From Bacteroidota bacterium (GTDB lineage: Bacteria; Bacteroidota; Bacteroidia; Chitinophagales; Chitinophagaceae): 20,570 nucleotides of DNA. Position 1 is the stretch's first letter. The number at the start of each line of letters is the position of its first letter. Under the pieces are notes generated by a model, which saw only the letters and a program-made list of their open reading frames with translations, had not been told where the DNA came from and did no database searches. The DNA lies in the NCBI GenBank assembly GCA_023390215.1, contig JAEWDG010000079.1, positions 1 through 20,570 of the forward strand, in the 5' to 3' direction. Both the position numbers and the translations under genes were made by a program. Shown piece after piece: positions 1-6,509 of the stretch.

Positions 1-454
1 TGCGCATGGAAATTTGCCCGGCTGCAATGTCGAGGATCATTTTCGGGATGAAGAAAGGATTGAAACGCGGTGTCCCATCATCGGAAGCGAAGTTGATGAC
101 TTCCTCCTGGAAAGTGATCAGCCCGCCGATACCGCTGGCGAAAATTACGCCTACACGATCGGGATTCACATTCTCTTTGGTGATGCCAGCGTCTTTCACG
201 GCCTCATCACTCGCAATTAATGCGAACTGACAATACCGGTCGATCTTTCGTGCTTCTTTTCTATCGAGATAATGGGTAGGATCGAAATCTTTAACTTCAC
301 AGGCAAACCGGGTCTTAAACTTAGTTACGTCAAACTGTTTGATATAGTCGCAGCCACTAACCCCATCCTGCAAACCCTTCCAGTATTCCTGAACGGTTTT
401 GCCCAGTGGTGTGAGTGCGCCCAATCCGGTAACGACAACTCTTTTTAAAGCCAT
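1..454 (-). CDS. fabF: Beta-ketoacyl-ACP synthase II (FabF), N-terminal part, cut by window start
   Basis: FabF condenses malonyl-ACP with acyl-ACP in the elongation cycle of type II fatty-acid synthesis in the cytoplasm. The reverse strand reads without a stop from an ATG at 454 to the window edge, giving 151 residues. The N-terminus MALKRVVVTGLGALTPLG is the usual KAS II opening, and later segments such as RVGVIFASGIGG and FNPFFIPKMI fit the thiolase-fold core of the family. The catalytic Cys and the two His residues lie beyond the window, so activity cannot be judged. The start is 28 bases after the acpP stop, which gives the classical acpP-fabF operon; transcription probably comes from the acpP promoter. 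Family identity is sure; the II rather than I assignment rests on the acpP neighbour and the N-terminal sequence. Confidence 0.95.
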   Translation of the reverse strand, partial: MALKRVVVTGLGALTPLGKTVQEYWKGLQDGVSGCDYIKQFDVTKFKTRFACEVKDFDPTHYLDRKEARKIDRYCQFALIASDEAVKDAGITKENVNPDRVGVIFASGIGGLITFQEEVINFASDDGTPRFNPFFIPKMILDIAAGQISMR

Positions 455-482
455 AATTTGCCTGTGATAATTAAAAGGGGAA

Positions 483-719
483 TTACTTGGCGTTTTCTTC
501 CAAATAAGAAACAGCCTGACCTACAGTGGTAATGGTTTCGGCTTGTTCGTCAGGAATAGAAATATTAAACTCTTTTTCAAATTCCATGATTAATTCTACG
601 GTGTCCAGGCTATCCGCGCCCAGGTCATTGGTGAAAGAAGCCTCTGAGGTAACTTCCGCTTCGTCCACTCCTAATTTGTCAACAATGATTTTTTTTACTC
701 TTGTTGCAATGTCTGACAT
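483..719 (-). CDS. acpP: Acyl carrier protein
   Basis: Small acidic carrier (78 residues) that holds growing acyl chains on a 4'-phosphopantetheine arm during fatty-acid and lipid synthesis. The attachment motif GADSLD is present, with Ser37 as the modified residue, and the protein has the normal length and helical pattern of AcpP (for example [18 protein letters not shown]). It begins at the ATG at 719. It is the first gene of a minus-strand operon with fabF just downstream, and a good Bacteroidota-type promoter lies about 25 bases upstream. Nothing is unusual in it. Confidence 0.98.
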   Translation of the reverse strand: MSDIATRVKKIIVDKLGVDEAEVTSEASFTNDLGADSLDTVELIMEFEKEFNISIPDEQAETITTVGQAVSYLEENAK

Positions 720-744
720 GATGGTAAGATTTAGTTAATCGGTG

Positions 745-774
745 CAAAAATATACCTTTTGGATTAATTACAAA
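745..774 (-). promoter_or_regulatory. Promoter of the acpP-fabF operon
   Basis: Read on the minus strand, TTTG (774-771) is followed after 18 bases by TATTTTTG (752-745). This fits the Bacteroidota -33 (TTTG) and -7 (TAnnTTTG) elements with normal spacing. Transcription would start near 738-741 and leave a leader of about 20 bases before the acpP ATG. The match is seen in the sequence; activity is inferred. Confidence 0.65.
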
Positions 775-913
775 GAAAACATCCGGGGCCTCTGAAACGG
801 TTCATTTACAAGTATTAAGCCGCTTCTTCAGCAAAATTTTTAGCCACCTCAAAGCTGCTTACTCAACGGTGAAATTTCTTATCTTGTTATAAATTATTCC
901 TTATTTACAGTTC

Positions 914-1342
914 ATGGGTTTAAAACAAATAGATCACGGATCAGAAGAATACCGGAAAATGATTGCTTTACGTAATCAAATCCTTCGCGCCCCTCTCGGT
1001 TTATCTTTTACGGAAGAAGAGCTGGAAAGGGAAAAAGAGGACATCCTGGTTGCGGCCTTTGAGGATGATGATATGCTGGGCTGCTGTGTATTATCGGCCC
1101 TGGATCCCTACAGGATGCGGCTACGGCAGATGGCTGTGATGGCAAACCTTCAGCGCAAAGGGATAGGTGCTTCTTTAATGAGCTTTTGTGAAACGCTTGC
1201 CCGCGATCGCGGCTGCAGGGTGCTGATGATGCACGCCCGGGATACGGCCATGGGCTTCTATGAAAAATTCGGATACCGGGTTACCGGTGAACCGTTCGTT
1301 GAAGTTGGCTTACCCCATCATGTGATGGAAAAAATGCTCTGA
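914..1342 (+). CDS. GNAT family N-acetyltransferase
   Basis: A 142-residue single-domain protein predicted to transfer an acetyl group from acetyl-CoA to an amine; the substrate is unknown. Acetyl-CoA-binding motif A is clear at residues 73-88: MAVMANLQRKGIGASL, with the Q/RxxGxG pyrophosphate loop at 80-85. FYEKFGY at 115-121 is the typical motif B end, where the Tyr often acts as general acid. The C-terminal VGLPHHVMEK strand is common in small GNATs. The gene stands alone on the plus strand, diverges from acpP across 194 bases, and its stop lies 8 bases from the stop of the convergent YcxB-like gene. A weak TATCTTG-like string lies about 40 bases upstream, but I do not claim it as a promoter. 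The family is sure; the function is open. Confidence 0.9.
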   Translation: MGLKQIDHGSEEYRKMIALRNQILRAPLGLSFTEEELEREKEDILVAAFEDDDMLGCCVLSALDPYRMRLRQMAVMANLQRKGIGASLMSFCETLARDRGCRVLMMHARDTAMGFYEKFGYRVTGEPFVEVGLPHHVMEKML

Positions 1343-1350
1343 CCTGTTTT

Positions 1351-1830
1351 CTAAGCTTTCTTAAGGTTTGCTACGATAAGTTTTCGTACCAGATGTTCAT
1401 CATCCCCTTCAAATGCTTCCTTGGGAACGATAAAAAAAGAACGGCTGTCGAAATAGAGGTGAAAAAAAAATGGACTCTCCATCCAACTGCTGAAAGCATT
1501 CCAGTTCCAGGATTTACTTCCCCTTTCTGTTTCGAGGGTGAAACTGCGCTCATCCAATTTCACTCTGAAGCGGTCTCTGAAAGTTTGTGATCTTTTATAA
1601 ACAGAATACGGTAACGCATACCAGAACGCGATCATCAGCACAAACCATAAAGCCGAGCTTACCAGAAAGGCGAGCGGATGTATTTTTTTAAAATAGAATA
1701 AAGCGGCAGATAAAATCGCGAATACATTCACAAGAACGATCATCACCTTGATCTCCTTTCTGCTGATAAAGTGATAACGAAGGGCCTGGATTACTTTATT
1801 TTTTTCGTAGGTGAAATAAGAGGAGATCAT
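1351..1830 (-). CDS. YcxB-like two-helix membrane protein
   Basis: A 159-residue protein of unknown function. Residues 1-27 are polar and basic. Two hydrophobic helices follow at about 28-47 and 52-74, joined by a short KKIHP turn, and a cytoplasmic-type beta-rich domain fills 80-159. The C-terminal part (SWNWNAFSSW, then FFFHLYFDSRSFFIVPKEAF) matches the pattern of the YcxB-like C-terminal domain, with a conserved Trp, an 'fyl' strand and IVPK-AF. No catalytic residues are evident. It converges with the GNAT gene. A TATCTTTG -7 element lies only 4 bases before its ATG, so the mRNA may be leaderless. Family call is by motif memory; the role is unknown. Confidence 0.8.
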   Translation of the reverse strand: MISSYFTYEKNKVIQALRYHFISRKEIKVMIVLVNVFAILSAALFYFKKIHPLAFLVSSALWFVLMIAFWYALPYSVYKRSQTFRDRFRVKLDERSFTLETERGSKSWNWNAFSSWMESPFFFHLYFDSRSFFIVPKEAFEGDDEHLVRKLIVANLKKA

Positions 1831-1834
1831 TATG

Positions 1835-1842
1835 CAAAGATA
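1835..1842 (-). promoter_or_regulatory. -7 element directly before the YcxB-like gene
   Basis: On the minus strand TATCTTTG is followed by CATA and then the ATG at 1830. It is an exact TAnnTTTG match and identical to the elements before glyS, mfd and the AraC-like gene. No clear -33 TTTG lies 17-23 bases upstream. Transcription would start at or near the start codon. Confidence 0.5.
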
Positions 1843-1847
1843 TAGGT

Positions 1848-1878
1848 GATCTATGATCCTCGGTTTGGGATCTATGAT
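1848..1878. repeat. 10-bp direct repeat GATCTATGAT
   Basis: GATCTATGAT occurs at 1848-1857 and again at 1869-1878, one repeat start every 21 bases. It is followed by degenerate copies (GATTTAGGATATGAG, then GATTTATGATAT) to about 1900. The block sits just upstream of the YcxB-like promoter. It may be a binding site or just low-complexity intergenic DNA. Confidence 0.55.
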
Positions 1879-1918
1879 TTAGGATATGAGATTTATGATA
1901 TGCCATTTATTATCTGCC

Positions 1919-1953
1919 TTTTGATTTTTGACTTTTGATTTTTGATTTTTATC
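1919..1953. repeat. 7-bp tandem repeat (TTTTGAY)
   Basis: Four exact copies of TTTTGAT or TTTTGAC run from 1919 to 1946, followed by a decayed fifth copy (TTTTATC). The repeat lies in the 163-base gap between the MazG-like stop and the YcxB-like start. No gene is visible in that gap. It is a short simple repeat, not a CRISPR. Confidence 0.8.
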
Positions 1954-1993
1954 AATTTTCAATTTCCCTCTTACAACGCACCACTCACTATAC

Positions 1994-2350
1994 TTATATC
2001 TCTTTTTTCCCTTCAACAAGATTTTTATAATGGCGGTCTTTATCCCGGTTGGTTTTTTTTTCGATATTCTTTTGGAACGCATCATTTAAGTCAACGCCTG
2101 TTTGATTTGCAAGGCATATCAATACCCAAAGTACATCGGCCATTTCATCAGCAAGTTCTTTTCCTTTATCGGAATCTTTGAAAGATTGTTCGCCGAATTT
2201 TCTAACCATGAGTCGCGACAACTCTCCTACTTCCTCCATTAAAATTCCGAGATTGGTAAGTTCATTAAAATAGCGAACCCCGACAGTTTTTATCCATTCA
2301 TCAACGGTTGCCTGTGCTTTTTTTATCGTAATCTGATTGTCGTTTTTCAT
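1994..2350 (-). CDS. MazG-like nucleotide pyrophosphohydrolase
   Basis: A 118-residue all-alpha NTP pyrophosphohydrolase that is expected to hydrolyse unwanted or damaged (d)NTPs to monophosphates with Mg2+. The metal-binding signature is complete: EEVGE at residues 39-43 (EExxE) and ExxD at 69-72 inside ELADEMADVLW. The length is that of a single-domain MazG-like enzyme, not the duplicated MazG of E. coli. The ATG at 2350 overlaps the TGA of dtd as ATGA, so the two are probably translationally coupled. The Lys-rich tail (NIEKKTNRDKDRHY) is typical of the family. The exact nucleotide substrate cannot be told from sequence. Confidence 0.92.
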   Translation of the reverse strand: MKNDNQITIKKAQATVDEWIKTVGVRYFNELTNLGILMEEVGELSRLMVRKFGEQSFKDSDKGKELADEMADVLWVLICLANQTGVDLNDAFQKNIEKKTNRDKDRHYKNLVEGKKEI

Positions 2351-2799
2351 TCTTTATTTTTTGTATCAATAATGATGGTTACAGGGCCGTCGTTGATCAA
2401 CGAAACCTGCATATCAGCACCAAATTCTCCGCTGCCCGGTGTTTGATGAAGTTCTGCTTCCAGTTTTGCTAAAAACATTTTGTAAACAGGTATTGCATGA
2501 TCAGGTTTGCTTGCCCGTATATAGCTCGGCCTGTTCCCTTTTTTTGTCGACGCGTGCAACGTAAACTGACTTACTACCAATAACTCTCCGTTACAATCTT
2601 TCACTGAGATATTGGGTACTCCCTGCTCATCGTTGAAGATGCGAAGGTTTATAATTTTACTGCAAAGCCAGTTAACATCTTCTTCCGTATCGGAATCTTC
2701 TATCCCCACAAGGATTAACAAACCTTTTCCGATAGCAGATTTTACCCTGCCTCCGATGCGTACATCAGCTTGCTTCACCCTCTGTATAACAACTTTCAT
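2347..2799 (-). CDS. dtd: D-aminoacyl-tRNA deacylase
   Basis: Dtd hydrolyses D-amino acids (and glycine mischarged on tRNA-Ala) from tRNA and so keeps translation homochiral. The 150-residue frame has both hallmark motifs: SQFTL at 77-81, with the active-site Thr80, and NDGPVT at 136-141 (the NxGPVT cross-subunit Gly-Pro motif), as well as GNRPSY at 88-93. I chose the ATG at 2799 because MKVVIQRVKQADV is the family N-terminus. A start 8 codons further upstream is open but adds residues not seen in homologues. The stop overlaps the start of the MazG-like gene, which makes a two-gene proofreading operon. Confidence 0.96.
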   Translation of the reverse strand: MKVVIQRVKQADVRIGGRVKSAIGKGLLILVGIEDSDTEEDVNWLCSKIINLRIFNDEQGVPNISVKDCNGELLVVSQFTLHASTKKGNRPSYIRASKPDHAIPVYKMFLAKLEAELHQTPGSGEFGADMQVSLINDGPVTIIIDTKNKE

Positions 2800-3067
2800 A
2801 GCTCGTTCATTGAATATCAGCACATTGGCTTTTTCTTTCCTTTTTTAGCGAAAATTCATGGCGAAAAAAAATAATTTCTTTCCACAAAAAGTGAAAAACC
2901 CCGCAAAATCAAACCCCATTTGAACTATGAAAATATGCACATTTTTTGTCCACAGGTTGGGGAAACATAGGAAACTGATCAATGGCATTCAGGGGATATT
3001 TTCGTTCTCTTCCCCAAAGGGACCCAGTTTCTTTTACCTTACTAACCAGACTTAATAAAATCTTATT
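2800..3067 (+). other. Leader and promoter region of nrdJ
   Basis: About 270 bases without a gene, between dtd (minus) and nrdJ (plus). It holds AACCCC twice (2897-2902, 2912-2917), two DnaA-box-like 9-mers (ATATGCACA at 2933-2941 and TTGTCCACA at 2946-2954), and G- and C-runs that can pair in alternative ways (GGGGAA 2959-2964 or GGGGA 2992-2996 with TTCCCC 3010-3015). TATTTTCG at 2997-3004 is a one-mismatch -7 element. I see no NrdR palindrome and no B12-box of a cobalamin riboswitch. Promoter placement is a guess. Confidence 0.4.
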
Positions 3068-3145
3068 ATGCCAACGAAATAGCAATCGCCCCGGCGGCTT
3101 CAGTTCAGCCGTCAGTTTACGAAAGAGGGAGTAAGCCCTTTTGAT
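3068..3145 (+). other. Interrupted 5' coding extension of nrdJ (in-frame TAG)
   Basis: From an ATG at 3068 the nrdJ frame reads MPTK, then TAG at 3080-3082, then QSPRRLQFSRQFTKEGVSPFD, and runs directly into the Met at 3146. The post-stop stretch looks like genuine protein and matches what I recall of NrdJ N-termini (an FTKEGV-PFD segment just before the -EY/-EW start of the core). No ATG, GTG or TTG lies between the TAG and 3146. It is either a nonsense mutation, a sequencing error or a readthrough site. Confidence 0.7.
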
Positions 3146-6100
3146 ATGTTTGAATATGACTATCGCACATCGGTCATTAAGAATCCGACGGGTGAAGTTG
3201 TTTTCCAGATGGATAATGTAGAGGTACCTAATTCATGGAGCCAGATCGCAACGGATATCCTGGCCCAGAAATATTTCCGCAAAGCCGGCGTTCCACAACC
3301 GGACGGATCAACAGGCCGTGAGACCAGTGTTAAGCAGGTTGCACATCGTATGGCTTATTGCTGGAAAGTGTGGGGTGAACGGTACAATTATTTTGAAACG
3401 ACGCAGGATGCCCAGGTGTTCTACGATGAACTCGTATACTCGATCCTCAATCAGGCTTGCGTACCCAATAGTCCGCAATGGTTCAATACTGGATTGTTTG
3501 AAGTATATGGCATTAAGGGAAAACCTCAGGGACATTATTACGTCGATCCTACAGATGGTGAATTAAAAAAATCAACCTCAGCTTATGAACGCCCTCAACC
3601 CCACGCCTGCTTTATCTTAAGCGTGGAAGATGACCTGGTTAATGAAGGTGGCATCATGGATCTCTGGGTTAGAGAAGCAAGGATCTTTAAATATGGCAGC
3701 GGTGTAGGAACAAACTATAGCAGCATACGTGGAGAAGGTGAAAAACTCAGCGGTGGTGGTTCGTCCAGTGGCCTTATGAGCTTTTTGAAAATCGGTGACC
3801 GTGCTGCAGGTGCTATAAAAAGCGGTGGTACAACACGTCGTGCAGCTAAAATGGTTTGTCTCGATCTGGACCATCCTGAAATCGAATCTTTCGTAAACTG
3901 GAAGGTAGAGGAAGAGAAAAAAGTAGCTGCCCTGATTGCTGCGGGATATCCAAGCGACTATGAAGGTGAAGCTTATCGCACTGTAAGCGGACAAAACAGC
4001 AATAATTCCGTTCGTATACCCAACAGCTTTTTTGAGATTCTTGATAACGATGGAGACTGGGAACTGAAAGCCCGCAGTGATGGTCATACCATGAAAAAAG
4101 TAAAGGCCCGCGATCTCTGGAACCAGATCAATTACGCAGCATGGCGTTGCGCTGATCCGGGAACACAGTACGACAGCACGATAAACGAATGGCATACCTG
4201 CCCGGAAGGTGGTCCCATCAGGGCCTCCAATCCCTGCAGTGAATATATGTTCCTTGATAACACGGCCTGCAACCTGGCAAGTGTGAACCTCAGGAAATTC
4301 TTCAATGAAGCGAACAACAGCTTTGATGTTCCCGGTTTTGAATATACCAGTCGTTTGTGGACTGTAGTGCTCGAGATATCTGTACTAATGGCGCAGTTCC
4401 CTTCAAAAGAAGTAGCGCAGTTAAGTTATGATTACCGTACGCTGGGCCTTGGTTACGCTAACCTGGGAAGTATGCTGATGGTAAGTGGTATCGCTTACGA
4501 TAGTGAAGATGCACGGGGCATTGCGGGTGCGATCACGGCGATTATGACGGGGATCGCTTATAAGACCTCAGCGGAGATGGCATCTTTCCTCGGGGCGTTT
4601 TCAAAGTTTGAAGAAAACCGCCCGCACATGATGCGTGTAATGCGTAATCACCGTGCAGCAGCTTATGATGCTTCGGAAGCTTACGAAGGATTGGGCAGAT
4701 TACCACAGGGTATCAATGCAAAATATTGCCCGGATTATTTGTTGAAAGCTGCTACCAAAGCATGGGATGATGCCGTTCAGATGGGCGAAAAATATGGTTA
4801 CCGTAACGCGCAAACCACGGTGATCGCCCCCACGGGAACCATCGGCCTGGTAATGGATTGCGATACCACAGGTGTTGAACCTGATTTCGCACTGGTAAAA
4901 TTCAAAAAACTTTCCGGTGGAGGATATTTCAAGATCATCAACCAAAGTGTGCCTCAGGCGCTTCGCAATCTGAAATATGCTGAAAGAGAAATTGAAGCGA
5001 TCGTTAATTATGCGAAAGGTCATGCTAGTTTAAAAGGCGCTCCTTACATCAACGAACAAACGCTTTTGGAAAAAGGATTCCTTCCAAACGAGATCGAAAA
5101 GCTGAATGCCGCCATGGCCAGCGCTTTTGAGATCGGTTTCGTCTTTAATGTATATACACTTGGCGAAGCCTGTTTACAACGTCTCGGATTTACACCTGAA
5201 CAATATCATGACTTCGGATGGAGCCTGCTGGAAGCATTAGGATTCGACGAAGATGAAATTGAAGCGGCCAACACCTATATATGCGGCACCATGACGGTTG
5301 AAGGCGCTCCTTATCTTAAAGAAGAACACCTTCCTGTGTTTGATTGCGCGAATAAATGCGGACAGATCGGCCAGCGGTATATTCATGCACACGGGCATAT
5401 CCGTATGATGGCTGCTGCACAACCATTCCTCAGTGGCGCGATCAGCAAAACAATAAATCTTCCGAACGAAGCATCTGTAGATGAAATTGCAGACTCTTAT
5501 CGCCTGAGCTGGGAACTGGGTTTAAAAGCGTGTGCGCTTTACCGTGATGGTTCAAAATTGAGCCAGCCACTCAGCAACAAATCAGACAAGAAGAAAAAAA
5601 CTGCAGAAACAGAAGAAGAGACTGCAGAACTTAGAATGGAAACCAGCATCGTTGATATGGGCAAACTTACCATCGATGAATTGCTGGAAGAAATAAATAA
5701 ACGTGTTCAGAACAGTGCAGATACTTCCTTAAAAAGGCAATTGGCCCGTATTGTTGAAAGAAGGGCGTTACCGGCGAAACGCAGGGGTTTCACTCAGAAA
5801 GCAAAGATCAACGGTCAGGCTTTATTCCTTCGCACAGGAGAATATAATGATGGCACTTTAGGTGAGATATTTATTGATATGGCGAAAGAAGGAGCAACCA
5901 TGCGCAGTATGCTGAACTGCTTCGCTATCGCTATTTCTATCGGCCTGCAGTACGGTGTTCCTTTGGAAGAATACGTTGAAAAATTTGTGTTCACCCGTTT
6001 TGAACCAGCAGGAATGGTTGATCATCCGAATATCAAAACAACCACTTCCATCATCGACTTCATGTTCCGCGCTCTGGCTTATGAATATCTGGGCCGCACA

Positions 6101-6409
6101 GACCTGGTTCATGTGCTGGATAAACCCGCAGTTGAAAATTTGGGTGATGCTGAATGGGATGAAACTACTCCCACTATCGGTGAACGCAAACATGAATTGA
6201 GTGAAGTTCGCGTGCTGGGAAATGTTCAACAGGAACCTTCAAAAAAAGCAGCCGCGGTAAAAGTGGCTAATGGTATGGATGCCATAAATGCTGCGAATAA
6301 ATCTATGCAGGGAGACGCGCCAGCTTGTAATACCTGTGGTCACATTACGGTAAGAAGTGGTACCTGTTACAAATGCCTGAACTGCGGAAACAGTTTAGGA
6401 TGCAGTTAA
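3146..6409 (+). CDS. nrdJ: Vitamin B12-dependent (class II) ribonucleoside-diphosphate reductase
   Basis: Adenosylcobalamin-dependent reductase that makes deoxyribonucleotides for DNA synthesis, with or without oxygen. The 1087-residue frame has the radical-site motif NPCSE at 362-366 (Cys364). Cys155 and Cys375 fit the active-site redox pair, and the 364-to-375 spacing of 11 equals that of known class II enzymes. Loop motifs such as APTGTIG follow. The long C-terminal part ends in a Cys-rich tail (CX2C 1061/1064, Cys1074, CX2C 1077/1080, Cys1086) typical of the large NrdJ type, for reduction by thioredoxin and/or zinc binding. There is no ATP-cone. The start at 3146 is the only usable ATG given the TAG upstream, but about 22-26 conserved-looking N-terminal residues then lie outside the protein. 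It is transcribed alone and is followed by a strong terminator. Confidence 0.95.
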   Translation: MFEYDYRTSVIKNPTGEVVFQMDNVEVPNSWSQIATDILAQKYFRKAGVPQPDGSTGRETSVKQVAHRMAYCWKVWGERYNYFETTQDAQVFYDELVYSILNQACVPNSPQWFNTGLFEVYGIKGKPQGHYYVDPTDGELKKSTSAYERPQPHACFILSVEDDLVNEGGIMDLWVREARIFKYGSGVGTNYSSIRGEGEKLSGGGSSSGLMSFLKIGDRAAGAIKSGGTTRRAAKMVCLDLDHPEIESFVNWKVEEEKKVAALIAAGYPSDYEGEAYRTVSGQNSNNSVRIPNSFFEILDNDGDWELKARSDGHTMKKVKARDLWNQINYAAWRCADPGTQYDSTINEWHTCPEGGPIRASNPCSEYMFLDNTACNLASVNLRKFFNEANNSFDVPGFEYTSRLWTVVLEISVLMAQFPSKEVAQLSYDYRTLGLGYANLGSMLMVSGIAYDSEDARGIAGAITAIMTGIAYKTSAEMASFLGAFSKFEENRPHMMRVMRNHRAAAYDASEAYEGLGRLPQGINAKYCPDYLLKAATKAWDDAVQMGEKYGYRNAQTTVIAPTGTIGLVMDCDTTGVEPDFALVKFKKLSGGGYFKIINQSVPQALRNLKYAEREIEAIVNYAKGHASLKGAPYINEQTLLEKGFLPNEIEKLNAAMASAFEIGFVFNVYTLGEACLQRLGFTPEQYHDFGWSLLEALGFDEDEIEAANTYICGTMTVEGAPYLKEEHLPVFDCANKCGQIGQRYIHAHGHIRMMAAAQPFLSGAISKTINLPNEASVDEIADSYRLSWELGLKACALYRDGSKLSQPLSNKSDKKKKTAETEEETAELRMETSIVDMGKLTIDELLEEINKRVQNSADTSLKRQLARIVERRALPAKRRGFTQKAKINGQALFLRTGEYNDGTLGEIFIDMAKEGATMRSMLNCFAIAISIGLQYGVPLEEYVEKFVFTRFEPAGMVDHPNIKTTTSIIDFMFRALAYEYLGRTDLVHVLDKPAVENLGDAEWDETTPTIGERKHELSEVRVLGNVQQEPSKKAAAVKVANGMDAINAANKSMQGDAPACNTCGHITVRSGTCYKCLNCGNSLGCS

Positions 6410-6436
6410 TGCTCATCTTGGGTTAGATAAGTAAAC

Positions 6437-6465
6437 AAAGCCACCGCATAGACGGTGGCTTTTTG
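6437..6465 (+). terminator. Rho-independent terminator of nrdJ
   Basis: A perfect 10-bp stem, AAAGCCACCG (6437-6446) with CGGTGGCTTT (6453-6462), closes on the 6-base loop CATAGA, and the T-run continues to 6464. It starts 28 bases after the nrdJ stop. Confidence 0.9.
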
Positions 6466-6496
6466 TATTGTGATACAGGAATGTAAGACTAGATAT

Positions 6497-6504
6497 TATC
6501 TTTG
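6497..6504 (+). promoter_or_regulatory. -7 element directly before glyS
   Basis: TATCTTTG ends 5 bases before the glyS ATG (CGCCC between them), an exact TAnnTTTG match. No TTTG sits at the ideal distance upstream; the nearest TTG (6468-6470) is 26 bases away. Transcription would begin at or within a few bases of the ATG. Confidence 0.55.
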
Positions 6505-6509
6505 CGCCC

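Noticed and set aside
1919..1953. CRISPR-like array
   Set aside because: The units are 7 bases with no spacers; it is a simple tandem repeat.
2776..2823. Upstream ATG at 2823 as the start of dtd
   Set aside because: It would add MLIFNERA before the family-typical MKVVIQRV N-terminus; the ATG at 2799 fits better.
2800..3067. Cobalamin riboswitch in front of the B12-dependent reductase
   Set aside because: The idea fits the gene, but I find no B12-box or the other conserved blocks of the aptamer.
2800..3067. NrdR repressor boxes before nrdJ
   Set aside because: No pair of 16-bp ACACWATATATWGTGT-like palindromes is visible; ACTATGAAAATAT at about 2923-2936 is too poor a match.
914..3067. Defence or toxin-antitoxin island made of the GNAT, YcxB-like and MazG-like genes
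   Set aside because: GNAT and MazG proteins can occur in such systems, but here they are in separate transcription units, the MazG-like gene is coupled to dtd, and no partner antitoxin is seen.
3617..4195. 192-codon open frame antisense to nrdJ
   Set aside because: It is a shadow of the nrdJ coding sequence, with no protein family resemblance and no own promoter.
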